64,000 bases of DNA from Nocardioides flavescens (GCF_009823805.1 NZ_WUEK01000011.1:62001-126000); one strand, 5' to 3'; positions 7,506 through 15,852 are shown, counted from the first letter of the stretch. Translations and numbers: made by a program. Notes: a model not told the origin generated them from the letters alone.

Positions 7506-8450
7506 ATGTACCTGCACGTGGAAGAGCTCATCAACGAGATCGTCGTGGACGAGCCGGACCCGGCTGCGGCCAACGCCCTCCAGGAGGGCCTTGGTGGTCA
7601 GTTCGGCGAGATGCGCACGATGATGCAGTACCTGTTCCAGTCCATGAACTTCCGTGGTGACCCGGCCTCGAAGCCGTACAAGGACCTGCTCCAGGGCGTC
7701 GGCACCGAGGAGATCAGCCACGTCGAGCTGATCGGCACCACGATCTCGAAGCTGCTCGACGGCTCGCCGCGCTACCAGGGCAAGAAGGACGACCCGGTCG
7801 ACCAGCCGGGCGCGAAGGGCGCGACGCCGCTCAAGATCGCCCTCGACCACAGCAACATCCACCACTACCTCGTGGGCGCGCAGGGCGCGCTGCCCGTCGA
7901 CTCGGCCGGCAACCCGTGGTCCGGCTCCTACGTCTACAACAGCGGCAACCTCGTGCTCGACCTGCTCTACAACCTGATGCTGGAGTCGACCGGGCGGCTG
8001 CAGAAGTGCCGCATCTACGAGATGACCGACAACAAGGCCGCGCGCTCGACGATCGCCTACCTCATCGTGCGCGACCAGGCCCACGAGAACGCCTACGCCA
8101 AGGCGCTGGAGTCGCTCGGGGTCAACTGGGGTCCGCTGCTGCCGATCCCCAAGACGAACGCCGAGCAGTTCCCCGAGGTCAAGCGGCTCGTCGACAAGGG
8201 GCTGCAGAGCATCCAGTACACGTTCAACCCGCAGCAGACGAGCCAGGCCGCCAAGCTCTACCGCGGCGCGTCACCCTCGAACGACGGCACCGAGCTGAGC
8301 GTCGAGCTGATGCCGGAGGGCGTGCCCATCGAGATCTCGCCGGAGCGCAAGGAGGAGTTCGCCCCCGGCCTCGACCCCGAGCTGCTGGCTCTCATCCAGG
8401 CCACCGCCGAGGTCGAGCTGAAGGAGGCCGACCGGCCGCCGTCGTCCTGA
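7506..8450 (+). CDS. Manganese catalase
   Basis: Non-haem catalase of 314 residues that disproportionates hydrogen peroxide with a di-manganese centre in a ferritin-like four-helix bundle. The ligands follow the known spacing: Glu35 in GEMRTMMQY, Glu69 and His72 in TEEISHVEL, Glu160 in NLMLESTGR and His193 in RDQAHENAY. The length fits the family. The ATG is preceded by GGTGAGGAG at suitable distance. It is a stand-alone gene. Its last 59 bp overlap the 3' end of the convergent MmyB-like regulator. It is probably cytoplasmic and protective under oxidative stress. Confidence 0.95.
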   Translation: MYLHVEELINEIVVDEPDPAAANALQEGLGGQFGEMRTMMQYLFQSMNFRGDPASKPYKDLLQGVGTEEISHVELIGTTISKLLDGSPRYQGKKDDPVDQPGAKGATPLKIALDHSNIHHYLVGAQGALPVDSAGNPWSGSYVYNSGNLVLDLLYNLMLESTGRLQKCRIYEMTDNKAARSTIAYLIVRDQAHENAYAKALESLGVNWGPLLPIPKTNAEQFPEVKRLVDKGLQSIQYTFNPQQTSQAAKLYRGASPSNDGTELSVELMPEGVPIEISPERKEEFAPGLDPELLALIQATAEVELKEADRPPSS

Positions 8451-9312
8451 CCGGTGCCTGACCTGCCGCCGGCTGCGATCCGCTCCAGCCGGCGAGCAGG
8501 CCGAGCGCCCGGGCCGTCGCCGAGCCCGGCTGCACGGTGTAGACGACCAGCCGCTGGTCGGGGTCGTGCGGACCGGCGACGGTCTCGATCTCGAACTGCA
8601 TCGGACCCGCGACCTCGTGGCGCACGTGCTTGACGAGCGAGGTGCGGTCGCTGACCGCGTGGTCGTCCCACCAGCGCGCGACGTCCGGGTCGCCCGCCCG
8701 GAGCTCCTCGACGGTCTCGCGCAGCCGGTCGTCGTGCGGCCGGCGCCCGAGCTCGAGGCGGAGACCGCCGACGGCGGCCTCGGCGAAGTCCTCCCAGTTG
8801 ACGATCACCTCGCGGGCCCGCGGGTCGGTGAGCAGCCAGCGGGGGAACGACGTCCCGACCGGCAGCGGCGCGTCGAGCACCGCGGCGAGCAGCGCGTTGC
8901 GGGCCAGCACCTCGCCGCGGTGGCCGAGCAGGAGCACCGGCACGTGCCCGAGGGCGGTCATCAGCCGCAGCATGCCCGGGTCGGCGCGCTGAGCCTCCAC
9001 CGGGCTGCGGCGGGCCCCACCGGGCGCCGCGGCGGCGTCGGCCAGGGCGCCGAAGTGGGCCGCCTCCACCTCGTCGAGCCGCAGCGCCCGGGCGATCGCC
9101 GTACGCACCTGCGGGCTGAGGTGTCGCTGGCGGCCCTGCTCGATACGGCTGTAGTGATCGGTCGAGAGACCGGCGAGCCAGGCGACCTCCTCCTTGCGCA
9201 GCCCCGGCACCCGGCGCGCGCCCGGCCACGGATCGATGCCGGCCCGCGAGGGCGTCAGACGGTCGCGCCGCGAGCGCAGGAACGCCGCCAGCGTGTCGCC
9301 CCCGGTCGTCAT
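8392..9312 (-). CDS. MmyB-like XRE transcriptional regulator
   Basis: Regulator of 306 residues. The N-terminal helix-turn-helix (about 8-80) includes GLRKEEVAWLAGLSTDHYSRIEQGR. A PAS-like MmyB ligand domain follows (about 95-275; LLLGHRGEVLARNALLAAVL and WEDFAEAAV). MmyB-like regulators in actinobacteria are commonly encoded divergently from a short-chain dehydrogenase gene that they control, and that arrangement is seen here with the SDR at 9414. The C-terminal tail beyond about residue 280 is low-complexity, and its coding sequence overlaps the catalase gene on the other strand. Confidence 0.9.
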   Translation of the reverse strand: MTTGGDTLAAFLRSRRDRLTPSRAGIDPWPGARRVPGLRKEEVAWLAGLSTDHYSRIEQGRQRHLSPQVRTAIARALRLDEVEAAHFGALADAAAAPGGARRSPVEAQRADPGMLRLMTALGHVPVLLLGHRGEVLARNALLAAVLDAPLPVGTSFPRWLLTDPRAREVIVNWEDFAEAAVGGLRLELGRRPHDDRLRETVEELRAGDPDVARWWDDHAVSDRTSLVKHVRHEVAGPMQFEIETVAGPHDPDQRLVVYTVQPGSATARALGLLAGWSGSQPAAGQAPVRTTAAGRPPSARPRRWPG

Positions 9313-9413
9313 GACCAGAGCCTAGACACGCGCAGCCGGCCCGACCTGGTCACGCGGTGCCCAGGCAGGACCGCCCGTGGTGCGTACGCCGGATCGCGGC
9401 TTGGCTCGACGAC

Positions 9414-10166
9414 ATGACCACACACCTCACCGCCCTCGTCACCGGCTCCACCAGCGGCATCGGCGCCGCCACCGCCCAGGCTCTCGCCCGCGAGGGCTAC
9501 CGCGTCGTGGTCACCGGCCGCGACGCCGACCGGGCACGGTCGGTCCTCGGCGCCATCGAGGCCGACGGCGGCGAGGCCGTCTTCGTCGACGGCGACCTCA
9601 CCGCCTCACCCGACGCACTGCGCGAGCTGGCCGCCGCGTGCGTCGAGGCCGCGGGCGGCCACCTCGACCTGCTCGTGCACAACGCCGCCGTCTGCATGGT
9701 CGAGACGACCACGAGCCTCAGCGACGAGCAGCTCGAGACGACCCTCGCCGTCAACGTCCGCGCGCCCCACGTGCTGACCGCCGCCCTGGCCCCGGCGATG
9801 GTCGAGCGCGGACGCGGCGCCATCGTCGTCATCGGCTCGTGGATGGCGGAGGTCGGGCACCCGTTCGTCGGGCTGTACGCCGCCAGCAAGGCGGCCGAGC
9901 AGGAGCTCGCGCGCTGCTGGGCCGCAGAGTTCGGCCCCCGCGGCGTCCGCGTCAACACCGTGGCTCCCGGAGCGACCCGCACCCCGATCAACGACGACTC
10001 CTCCGACGTCATCACGGCGATGACCAGCGGCATCCCCGCCCGGCGCCCCGGGCGGCCCGAGGACGTCGCCGCCGCCGTCGTCTGGCTGGCCTCCGACGCG
10101 TCGGCGTACGTCCACGGCACCGTGCTCGAGGTCGACGGCGGCATCAACGCCACCCACTCCTCCTGA
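9414..10166 (+). CDS. Short-chain dehydrogenase/reductase
   Basis: Classical SDR of 250 residues. The cofactor loop TGSTSGIG is at residues 10-17, an NAA variant of the NNAG motif follows near 91, the catalytic Ser in IGSWM is near 140, and Tyr-Lys in YAASK is near 154-158. The C-terminal PGRPEDVAAAVVWLAS and DGG are typical. It is an NAD(P)H-dependent oxidoreductase of unknown substrate. I chose the ATG at 9414 because the SDR core begins immediately after it. The divergent MmyB-like regulator is its likely controller. Confidence 0.9.
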   Translation: MTTHLTALVTGSTSGIGAATAQALAREGYRVVVTGRDADRARSVLGAIEADGGEAVFVDGDLTASPDALRELAAACVEAAGGHLDLLVHNAAVCMVETTTSLSDEQLETTLAVNVRAPHVLTAALAPAMVERGRGAIVVIGSWMAEVGHPFVGLYAASKAAEQELARCWAAEFGPRGVRVNTVAPGATRTPINDDSSDVITAMTSGIPARRPGRPEDVAAAVVWLASDASAYVHGTVLEVDGGINATHSS

Positions 10167-10176
10167 GCGCGAGCGG

Positions 10177-11202
10177 TCAGTCGGCGAGCAGCTCGGCGAC
10201 CTCGGCGGAGGCGTAGAACGGCGCCAGCTCGGCGCGGACGATCCGCTCGAGCGCGCCGGACTCGACGAGCGGCTCGACGACGCCCGGCGCGAACCGGACC
10301 AGGTCGGCGACGACGTCGGCACGGTCGAGGTCGAGCTCGGCGAGCAGCTCGGTGGGGGTGTAGCCGCCGAACGCCTCGAGGAACCCGTCGACGACCGAGT
10401 GCGCGAAGGCCACCGTGCGGGTGTCGGCCAGGACCGTGATGGCGAGGTCGTGGCCGGCCTCGACCAGGCCGTCGGCCTCGTCCGACTCGGCCTGCTCCCC
10501 CAGCCCGCGGACCGGCGCGGCGGCGACCAGGTCCCAGACCTGCAGTGCCGCCTCGCGGGTGGTGGGGTCGCGCAGCGTCTCGACGACGATCCGATTGAGG
10601 CGGCGTACGGCGAGGGTGCCGCCCTTGCCCGCGGTGTCGGCGAGCAGCCCGTCGAGCTGCCGGTCGGCCGCGCCGACGACGCCGGCCGCCGCGCGGGTGC
10701 CGAAGGACAGCAGCCCGCCCAGCCCGGGCACGAGGTCGGCGACGGCCTGGTTGGCCGCCAGCACCTCGCCGACGATGCGCCCCATGAACCGCGACGCCGC
10801 GGCACCCACCTGGGAGCTCGCGGTCAGCCGCTCCAGGGCCCGCTCCAGGGCCGGGGTCAGCGCGAGCGCCTCGTCGACCAGCCGCTCGACCTGCGCCCGG
10901 TCCACGACGTCGGCGAGCGCGAACGGCTCCGCCGGCCCCGCTCTCAGCACCTCGCGGCCCAGGTCGACGAACCCCGCCACCGCGGCGCTCGACGGCACGT
11001 CGGTCAGCCCCCGACCGACCACGGCCTTGAGCGCCTCGGCGTCGACGAGGTCGGCCAGCTGGTGCTCACCGACGGCGTCCAGGACGGCGTCGGCCAGGCG
11101 GGCGACCGTCGCGCCCAGCTCGTCACCCGTCAGGCGGTCGAGGTGGTAGGCGACCTGCGCGTCGAGCAGACGATCGGCGACGGAGGGCGTGGCGTCGGGC
11201 AC
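10177..11202 (-). CDS. Conserved-looking hypothetical protein, alpha-helical
   Basis: Protein of 341 residues that I do not recognise. It is Ala/Leu/Val-rich and appears almost entirely helical, with repeated segments of the form DLVDAEALKAVVGRGL, LVDEALALTPALERAL and LVRFAPGVVEPLVESGAL. The central part, with GLGGLLSFGTRAAAGVVGAA, could be amphipathic or membrane-associated. There is no signal peptide. It is convergent with the SDR at 9414 (10 bp apart) and upstream neighbours are unrelated. Codon pattern supports a real gene. Confidence 0.7.
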   Translation of the reverse strand: MPDATPSVADRLLDAQVAYHLDRLTGDELGATVARLADAVLDAVGEHQLADLVDAEALKAVVGRGLTDVPSSAAVAGFVDLGREVLRAGPAEPFALADVVDRAQVERLVDEALALTPALERALERLTASSQVGAAASRFMGRIVGEVLAANQAVADLVPGLGGLLSFGTRAAAGVVGAADRQLDGLLADTAGKGGTLAVRRLNRIVVETLRDPTTREAALQVWDLVAAAPVRGLGEQAESDEADGLVEAGHDLAITVLADTRTVAFAHSVVDGFLEAFGGYTPTELLAELDLDRADVVADLVRFAPGVVEPLVESGALERIVRAELAPFYASAEVAELLAD

Positions 11203-11234
11203 GTCGCGACCGTACGCGACTCCCGGGTGCCGGC

Positions 11235-12020
11235 TCAGGCGATCGGGACCGTGCCGCCGTCGACGACGTACTCCGCGCCGACGATCGCCGAGGCCCGGTC
11301 CGAGACGAGGAAGCCGATGAGGTCGGCGACCTCCTCGGTGGTGGCGAACCGACCGAGCGGTACGCCGCCCAGCGAGTCGAAGACGCTCTGCTCCGCCTCC
11401 TCGCGCGTCGTCCCGGTCTTCTCCGCGATCGAGCCCACGAACACGTCGTAGCCCTCCGTCCGGATCCCGCCGGGGCTGACGGTGTTGACGCGGATCCCGT
11501 GGGGAGCCAGCTCGTCGGCCAGACCCTTGCTGTAGGTCCGCAGCGCGGCCTTCGCGGCGGCGTACGGCAGGGTCGCGTCGTGGAGCGGCAGCTGGCGCTG
11601 GATCGAGCCGACGTGGACGACGGCCCCCGACCCGGCCGCGACCATCGCGGGGAGCAGTAGCCGGTCGAGCCGCACGGCGCCGAGGAGGTTGAGGTCGAGC
11701 TCGGCGCGCCAGTGCTCGTCGGTCGCGGCGGCGTACCCACCCGGAGGCGTCGACGACCCGCCGACGACGTGGACCAGCACGTCCAGGGGGCCGTGCTCGG
11801 CGATGCGGGCGGCGACGACGCCCGCGCCGTGCGCGGTGGACGTGTCGGCCGCGACGAAGCGGTCGGGTCGCTCGTAGCCCTCGGGCATCGTGCGCGCGCT
11901 CGTCCAGACGTCGGCGCCCAGCTCGCGCAGCCGCTCCACGACGGCCCGTCCGGCCCCCTTGGAACCTCCGGTGACGAGCGCCCTACGTCCGTCGAGACGG
12001 TCGCGATCTGCGTGCGTCAC
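11235..12020 (-). CDS. Short-chain dehydrogenase/reductase (second)
   Basis: SDR of 261 residues with the cofactor motif TGGSKGAG at 17-24, the catalytic Ser in VGSIQRQ near 139, Tyr-Lys in YAAAK near 153-157 and the C-terminal VVDGGT. The NNAG position reads VHVVGG, a variant seen in some SDR subfamilies. The GTG start at 12020 lies 4 bp after the stop of the SnoaL-like gene, so the two form an operon that reads away from the MerR regulator. Substrate is unknown; with MerR control a detoxification role is plausible. Confidence 0.88.
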   Translation of the reverse strand: MTHADRDRLDGRRALVTGGSKGAGRAVVERLRELGADVWTSARTMPEGYERPDRFVAADTSTAHGAGVVAARIAEHGPLDVLVHVVGGSSTPPGGYAAATDEHWRAELDLNLLGAVRLDRLLLPAMVAAGSGAVVHVGSIQRQLPLHDATLPYAAAKAALRTYSKGLADELAPHGIRVNTVSPGGIRTEGYDVFVGSIAEKTGTTREEAEQSVFDSLGGVPLGRFATTEEVADLIGFLVSDRASAIVGAEYVVDGGTVPIA

Positions 12021-12024
12021 CGCG

Positions 12025-12399
12025 TCAGCCGAGCACGATGTCGAGGCGGGCGACCAGGTCGCCGGCCAGCGTGAACCGGTGGTCGAGGTCCGCCTGGCCA
12101 CCGGGGAAGTCACCCTCGAGGTGGTGCCCGAGCACCCACGTGTCGCCGTCGCGCGCGATGCGGGTGACCACGTCGGTGTAGGAGAACTCGGCGCCGGCCT
12201 CGCTCACGAAGCGGCGCAGCGCCTGCTCCCCCTCGAACGCCTCGCCCACGTCGGTGATCACCGCTCCCGGGGCGAGGGCGGCGAGTGCCGCGTCGGCGTC
12301 GCGCGCCTCGTGGGCGGCCGAGAAGGCGCGGACCGCGGCGGGCAGCTGGTCGGCCGCGCTGGGGGTGGTGGTGTCGGTGAGGTGGGTGTCGGTGTCCAT
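12025..12399 (-). CDS. SnoaL/NTF2-like small protein
   Basis: Protein of 124 residues with the cone-shaped NTF2/SnoaL fold pattern: an N-terminal helix AAVRAFSAAHEARDADAAL, then AVITDVGEAFEGEQALRRFV and strands ending in FTLAGDLVARLDIVLG. Such proteins act as small isomerases, hydrolases or ligand binders, and many have unknown function. The ATG at 12399 is preferred over one 8 codons upstream because the conserved part starts after it. It is first in a two-gene operon with the SDR and lies opposite the MerR gene. Confidence 0.75.
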   Translation of the reverse strand: MDTDTHLTDTTTPSAADQLPAAVRAFSAAHEARDADAALAALAPGAVITDVGEAFEGEQALRRFVSEAGAEFSYTDVVTRIARDGDTWVLGHHLEGDFPGGQADLDHRFTLAGDLVARLDIVLG

Positions 12400-12440
12400 G
12401 CCTCGAGCCTGGGGACTCCTCACGAGCGAGGGTCAAGCAC

Positions 12441-12471
12441 TGGAGTCTCCCCCTGGGGGAGGGCCCAGACT
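12441..12471 (+). promoter_or_regulatory. MerR-type promoter with 19-bp spacer and perfect palindrome
   Basis: A -35-like TGGAGT (12441-12446) and a -10-like CAGACT (12466-12471) are separated by exactly 19 bp. The spacer opens with the perfect palindrome CTCCCCCTGGGGGAG (12447-12461). An over-long 19-bp spacer carrying the dyad is the hallmark of promoters that MerR regulators untwist; the dyad resembles the Bacillus BmrR site. The -10 ends 6 bases before the ATG at 12478, so the MerR transcript may be leaderless. Confidence 0.75.
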
Positions 12472-12477
12472 GCACGC

Positions 12478-13302
12478 ATGCTGGCGATCGGCGAGTTCTC
12501 CCGGATGACGCACCTGAGCATCCGGACGCTGCGGCGCTACCACGAGGCGGGGCTGCTCGAGCCGGAGCAGGTCGACGCCTCGAGCGGCTACCGCTACTAC
12601 ACGGTCGAGCAGATCCCGACCGCCCAGGTGATCCACCGGCTGCGCGAGCTCGACGTCCCGCTCCCCGACGTACGCCGCATCCTCCGCTCGCCCGACCCCG
12701 ACCAGCGCGCGGCGCTCGTCGCCCAGCACCTCGGGCGGCTCGAGGCCGAGCTTGCCCGCACCCGGGCCGCGGTCGGCTCGCTGCGCCGGCTGCTGGTCCC
12801 CGAGCCGCCGCCCCTCGAGGTCGAGCTCCGCGCCGAGCCTGCGGCGACGGTGGCAGCGGTGGCCGACGACGTCGACGCCGACGACGTCATCGGGTGGTAC
12901 GCCGGCGCCATGGCCGAGCTCGACGCCGTGCTCGGCCCGACCGCCGAGGGCCCGCCCGGTGGTCTCTACGACAACGCGCTCTTCGAGCGCGGACGGGGGC
13001 GGATGGTCGTCTACCGCCCGGCCGTCGACCCACCCACGCGCGGGCGGGTCCAGCCCGTCACCGTGCCGGCCGTCGAGCTCGTCGTCACCACCCACCGTGG
13101 TGAGCACGACGACGTCGACGTCACCTACGGCGAGCTCGGCGCCTGGGTGGCCCGCAACGCGCTGACCGTGGCCGGACCGGTCCGCGAGCGCTACCTCGTC
13201 GGCCCCCGCGACACCGACGACCCCGACGCGTGGCGCACCGAGATCGGGTGGCCGGTGTTCCGAGTCGGGCCGCGTCCGGACGGCGGCCGACTGGGCCGAT
13301 GA
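12478..13302 (+). CDS. MerR-family regulator with GyrI-like effector domain
   Basis: Regulator of 274 residues. The MerR DNA-binding domain (about 1-70) begins LAIGEFSRMTHLSIRTLRRY and contains the YRYYTVEQI wing. A coiled-coil dimerisation helix follows (about 75-105; QHLGRLEAELARTRAAVGSL). The C-terminal half (about 115-270) looks like the GyrI/BmrR drug-binding fold (VAAVADDVDADDVIGWY, MVVYRP). This architecture senses bulky organic cations or drugs. It probably autoregulates from the 19-bp-spacer promoter. Control of the divergent SnoaL-SDR operon is inferred from position. Confidence 0.9.
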   Translation: MLAIGEFSRMTHLSIRTLRRYHEAGLLEPEQVDASSGYRYYTVEQIPTAQVIHRLRELDVPLPDVRRILRSPDPDQRAALVAQHLGRLEAELARTRAAVGSLRRLLVPEPPPLEVELRAEPAATVAAVADDVDADDVIGWYAGAMAELDAVLGPTAEGPPGGLYDNALFERGRGRMVVYRPAVDPPTRGRVQPVTVPAVELVVTTHRGEHDDVDVTYGELGAWVARNALTVAGPVRERYLVGPRDTDDPDAWRTEIGWPVFRVGPRPDGGRLGR

Positions 13303-13315
13303 CCGCACAGGGGGG

Positions 13316-13546
13316 ATGCTGGAGGCGATGGCATCCTCAGAACGGCGACCGCGTCACCCCGCCTCCAGCCCCTTCCAGTCCGATCCCGAGCCGACGATCG
13401 AGGTGTTCGAGGTCGGAGACCTCGTCTCCCACGACTCCTATAGGATGGGCCGGGTCATCCAGGTCGAGGAGTCGGCGGTCAGCGTCGACTTCCGGCCGCA
13501 GCGGATCCGGGTGATGAGCCCGTTCCGCAAGATGTCGCGCATCTAG
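13316..13546 (+). CDS. Small actinobacterial protein with a Tudor/KOW-like core
   Basis: Protein of 76 residues. A variable, charged N-terminus leads into a compact beta-rich core, EVGDLVSHDSYRMGRVIQVE, followed by VSVDFRPQRIRVMSP. The VGDxVxHDxYGxGRV pattern recurs in small actinobacterial proteins and resembles CarD/Tudor-type modules that bind nucleic acid or RNA polymerase; the likeness is my inference. Either the ATG at 13316 or the one at 13328 could be the start. It sits 13 bp after the MerR gene and may be read through from it. Confidence 0.7.
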   Translation: MLEAMASSERRPRHPASSPFQSDPEPTIEVFEVGDLVSHDSYRMGRVIQVEESAVSVDFRPQRIRVMSPFRKMSRI

Positions 13547-13620
13547 GGCCCGCCGTGACGTGGGCCGGGCTGCGGTTGTCGACCGGGTCGCCACGTCTGA
13601 CGGCCTCGGCGCGCAGATCG

Positions 13621-13740
13621 AGTGGTTTCGAGACAGGACTTCGTCCTTCCTCAACCACCGTGAGGGAGCAGGACTTCGTTCCTCCTCAACCACCGACGAC
13701 GATGGTTGAGGAGGTCGCGCTCGCGACCGTCTGGAACCAC
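13621..13740. repeat. Nested-hairpin repeat cluster at a convergent gene junction
   Basis: One inverted full copy (13621-13659, core AGGAC-TTC-GTCCT), one partial inverted copy (about 13668-13693) and one direct copy (13701-13740, core GGTCGCG-CT-CGCGACC). The outer arms are the same as at 772. In the last copy the 3' arm is diverged (GTCTGGAACCAC). Lying between convergent genes, the cluster could act as a two-way terminator. Confidence 0.9.
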
Positions 13741-13749
13741 TCCCGCCCG

Positions 13750-14916
13750 TCAGAGCTGCGACTGCACCCCGGCGAGGAGCTGGCGGGCCATCACGATCCG
13801 CTGGACCTGGTTGGTGCCCTCGTAGATCTGGGTGATCTTGGCGTCGCGCATCATCCGCTCGACCGGGTAGTCGCGGGTGAAGCCGTAGCCACCGAGCACC
13901 TGGACGGCGTTGGTGGTGACCTCCATGGCGACGTCGGAGGCGAAGCACTTGGCCGCGGCGCCGAAGAAGGTGAGGTCGGAGTCGCCGCGCTCGGAGCGGC
14001 CGGCGGCGGCGTACGTCAGCTGGCGCGCGGCCTCCACCTTCATGCCCATGTCGGCGAGCATGAACTGCAGGCCCTGGAACTCCGCGATGTTCTTGCCGAA
14101 CTGCTTGCGCTCCTGGGCGTACTGCAGCGCGTAGTCGAGCGCGCCCTGCGCGACGCCGACGGCCTGGGCGGCGATCGTGACGCGGGTGTGGTCGAGGGTG
14201 CGCATCGCGGTCTCGAAGCCGGTGCCCTCGGCGCCGATCATCCGGTCGGCGGGCAGGCGGACGCCGTCGAAGTAGACCTCGCGGGTCGGGGAGCCCTTGA
14301 TGCCGAGCTTCTTCTCCTTGGCGCCGAAGGAGACGCCCGGGTCGGACTTCTCGACGACGAACGCCGAGATGCCCTTGGAGCGCTTCTCGGGGTCGGTGAC
14401 GGCGAGGACGGTGTAGTACTCCGACTCGCCGGCGTTGGTGATCCAGCGCTTCACGCCGTCGAGCACCCACTCGTCGCCGTCGCGGACGGCGCGGGTGCGC
14501 ATCGAGACGGCGTCGGAGCCGGCCTCCGGCTCGGAGAGGCAGTAGGAGAAGCCGCCCTCGCCGCGGGCGAGCGCCCCGAGGTAATGCTTCTTCAGCTCCT
14601 CGGAGCCGGCGAGCTGCACCGGCAGGGCGCCGAGCTTGTTGACGGCGGGGATGAGGGAGGCGGAGACGTCGACGCGGGCGATCTCCTCGATCACGAGCAC
14701 GGTGGCGAGCGCGTCGGCGCCGGCGCCGCCGTACTCCTCCGGCACGTGCGGGGCGTGGAAGTCGCCCTCTAGCAGCGCGGCGGCGGCCTCGCTGGGGTAG
14801 CGCGCCTCCTCGTCCACGTCGGCGGCGTACGGCGCGATGCGGGCCTCGGCGATCGAGCGCACCGCCTCGCGGATCGCCTGGTGCTCCTCGGACAGCTGGA
14901 ACATCTCGTCGGTCAT
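13750..14916 (-). CDS. Acyl-CoA dehydrogenase
   Basis: FAD-dependent acyl-CoA dehydrogenase of 388 residues, catalysing the first, alpha-beta desaturation step of beta-oxidation. The signature CLSEPEAGSD is near 125-134, KRWITNAGES follows, and the catalytic base is Glu366 in QIYEGTNQVQR, the position used by short- and medium-chain enzymes. QVLGGYGFTRDYPVERMMRD is typical. It follows the 3-hydroxybutyryl-CoA dehydrogenase gene by 45 bp on the same strand, so the pair probably acts on short acyl-CoAs such as butyryl-CoA. Upstream control is by the TetR gene divergent from the pair. Confidence 0.95.
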   Translation of the reverse strand: MTDEMFQLSEEHQAIREAVRSIAEARIAPYAADVDEEARYPSEAAAALLEGDFHAPHVPEEYGGAGADALATVLVIEEIARVDVSASLIPAVNKLGALPVQLAGSEELKKHYLGALARGEGGFSYCLSEPEAGSDAVSMRTRAVRDGDEWVLDGVKRWITNAGESEYYTVLAVTDPEKRSKGISAFVVEKSDPGVSFGAKEKKLGIKGSPTREVYFDGVRLPADRMIGAEGTGFETAMRTLDHTRVTIAAQAVGVAQGALDYALQYAQERKQFGKNIAEFQGLQFMLADMGMKVEAARQLTYAAAGRSERGDSDLTFFGAAAKCFASDVAMEVTTNAVQVLGGYGFTRDYPVERMMRDAKITQIYEGTNQVQRIVMARQLLAGVQSQL

Positions 14917-14961
14917 CTCAGGTCCCCCTCGTTCGGTGTGGCGGTGTGGCGGTGCAGCGCG

Positions 14962-15822
14962 TCAGCGCGCGTCGTAGGTGTAGAAGCCGCGGCCGGTCTT
15001 GCGGCCGAGCAGGCCGGCGTCGACCATGCGGGCGAGCAGCGGCGGAGCGGCGTACAGCGGCTCCTTGAACTCCTCGTAGAGGCTCTCGGCGACGGCCTTG
15101 GTCGTGTCGAGGCCGATCAGGTCGGCGAGCGCGAGCGGTCCCTGCGGGTGCGCGGCACCCAGGACGAGCCCCTGGTCGATGTCCTCGGCGGAGGCGAAGC
15201 CGGACTCGTACATCCGGATCGCGGAGAGGATGAAGGGGATCAGCAGCGCGTTGACGACGAAGCCGGCGCGGTCCTGGCAGTCGATGGCCTGCTTCTCCAG
15301 CGGTCCCTCGACGAAGGCGCGCGAGCGGGCCAGCGTGTCGTCGGAGGTCATCAGCGACGGCACCAGCTCGACGAGCTTGAGCACCGGCACCGGGTTGAAG
15401 AAGTGGATGCCGAGCACCTGCTGCGGGCGCGAGGTGACGACGGCGAGCTTCATGATCGGGATCGAGGAGGTGTTGGAGGCCAGGATCGCCTCGGGGTCCT
15501 GGACGATCTCGTCGAGCCGGCGGAAGAGCGCGGTCTTGGCGGACTCGTCCTCGACGATCGCCTCGACGACGAGCTGGCGGTCGGCGACCTGCTCGAGGTC
15601 GGTCGTGACGCGGATCCGGTCGAGCACCTCGTCGGCGCTGGCGATCTTGCCGCGCTCGGCGGCGCGGTGCAGCGACCTCTCCAGGCGCTGCGCGGCGTTC
15701 TTAGCGGCGTCCTCGCTGCTCTCGACGACCACGGTGTCGAGGCCCGCGCGCGCGGCGACCTCCGCGATGCCGGCGCCCATCAGACCGCCGCCGATGACGG
15801 CGACGCGCTCGATCGTGCTCAT
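14962..15822 (-). CDS. 3-hydroxybutyryl-CoA dehydrogenase
   Basis: NAD(P)-dependent 3-hydroxyacyl-CoA dehydrogenase of 286 residues, the single-domain Hbd/FadB2 size. The Rossmann motif GGGLMGAG is at 11-18, ASNTSS at 115-120, and the catalytic His140 is in IHFFNPVPVLKLVE. The C-terminal helical domain ends GRKTGRGFYTYD. It oxidises 3-hydroxybutyryl-CoA to acetoacetyl-CoA or the reverse. It is the first gene of a two-gene operon with the acyl-CoA dehydrogenase and is divergent from a TetR regulator across an 91-bp gap that holds a palindromic operator. Confidence 0.95.
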   Translation of the reverse strand: MSTIERVAVIGGGLMGAGIAEVAARAGLDTVVVESSEDAAKNAAQRLERSLHRAAERGKIASADEVLDRIRVTTDLEQVADRQLVVEAIVEDESAKTALFRRLDEIVQDPEAILASNTSSIPIMKLAVVTSRPQQVLGIHFFNPVPVLKLVELVPSLMTSDDTLARSRAFVEGPLEKQAIDCQDRAGFVVNALLIPFILSAIRMYESGFASAEDIDQGLVLGAAHPQGPLALADLIGLDTTKAVAESLYEEFKEPLYAAPPLLARMVDAGLLGRKTGRGFYTYDAR

Positions 15823-15839
15823 GCTGCTCCCTCGGGTTT

Positions 15840-15852
15840 GGTACTCCGTACC
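15840..15852. promoter_or_regulatory. Candidate TetR operator
   Basis: GGTAC-TCC-GTACC, a perfect inverted repeat with a 3-base centre. It lies between the divergent 3-hydroxybutyryl-CoA dehydrogenase and TetR genes, 17 bp from the former's start codon. Position and symmetry fit the adjacent TetR protein. Confidence 0.6.
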
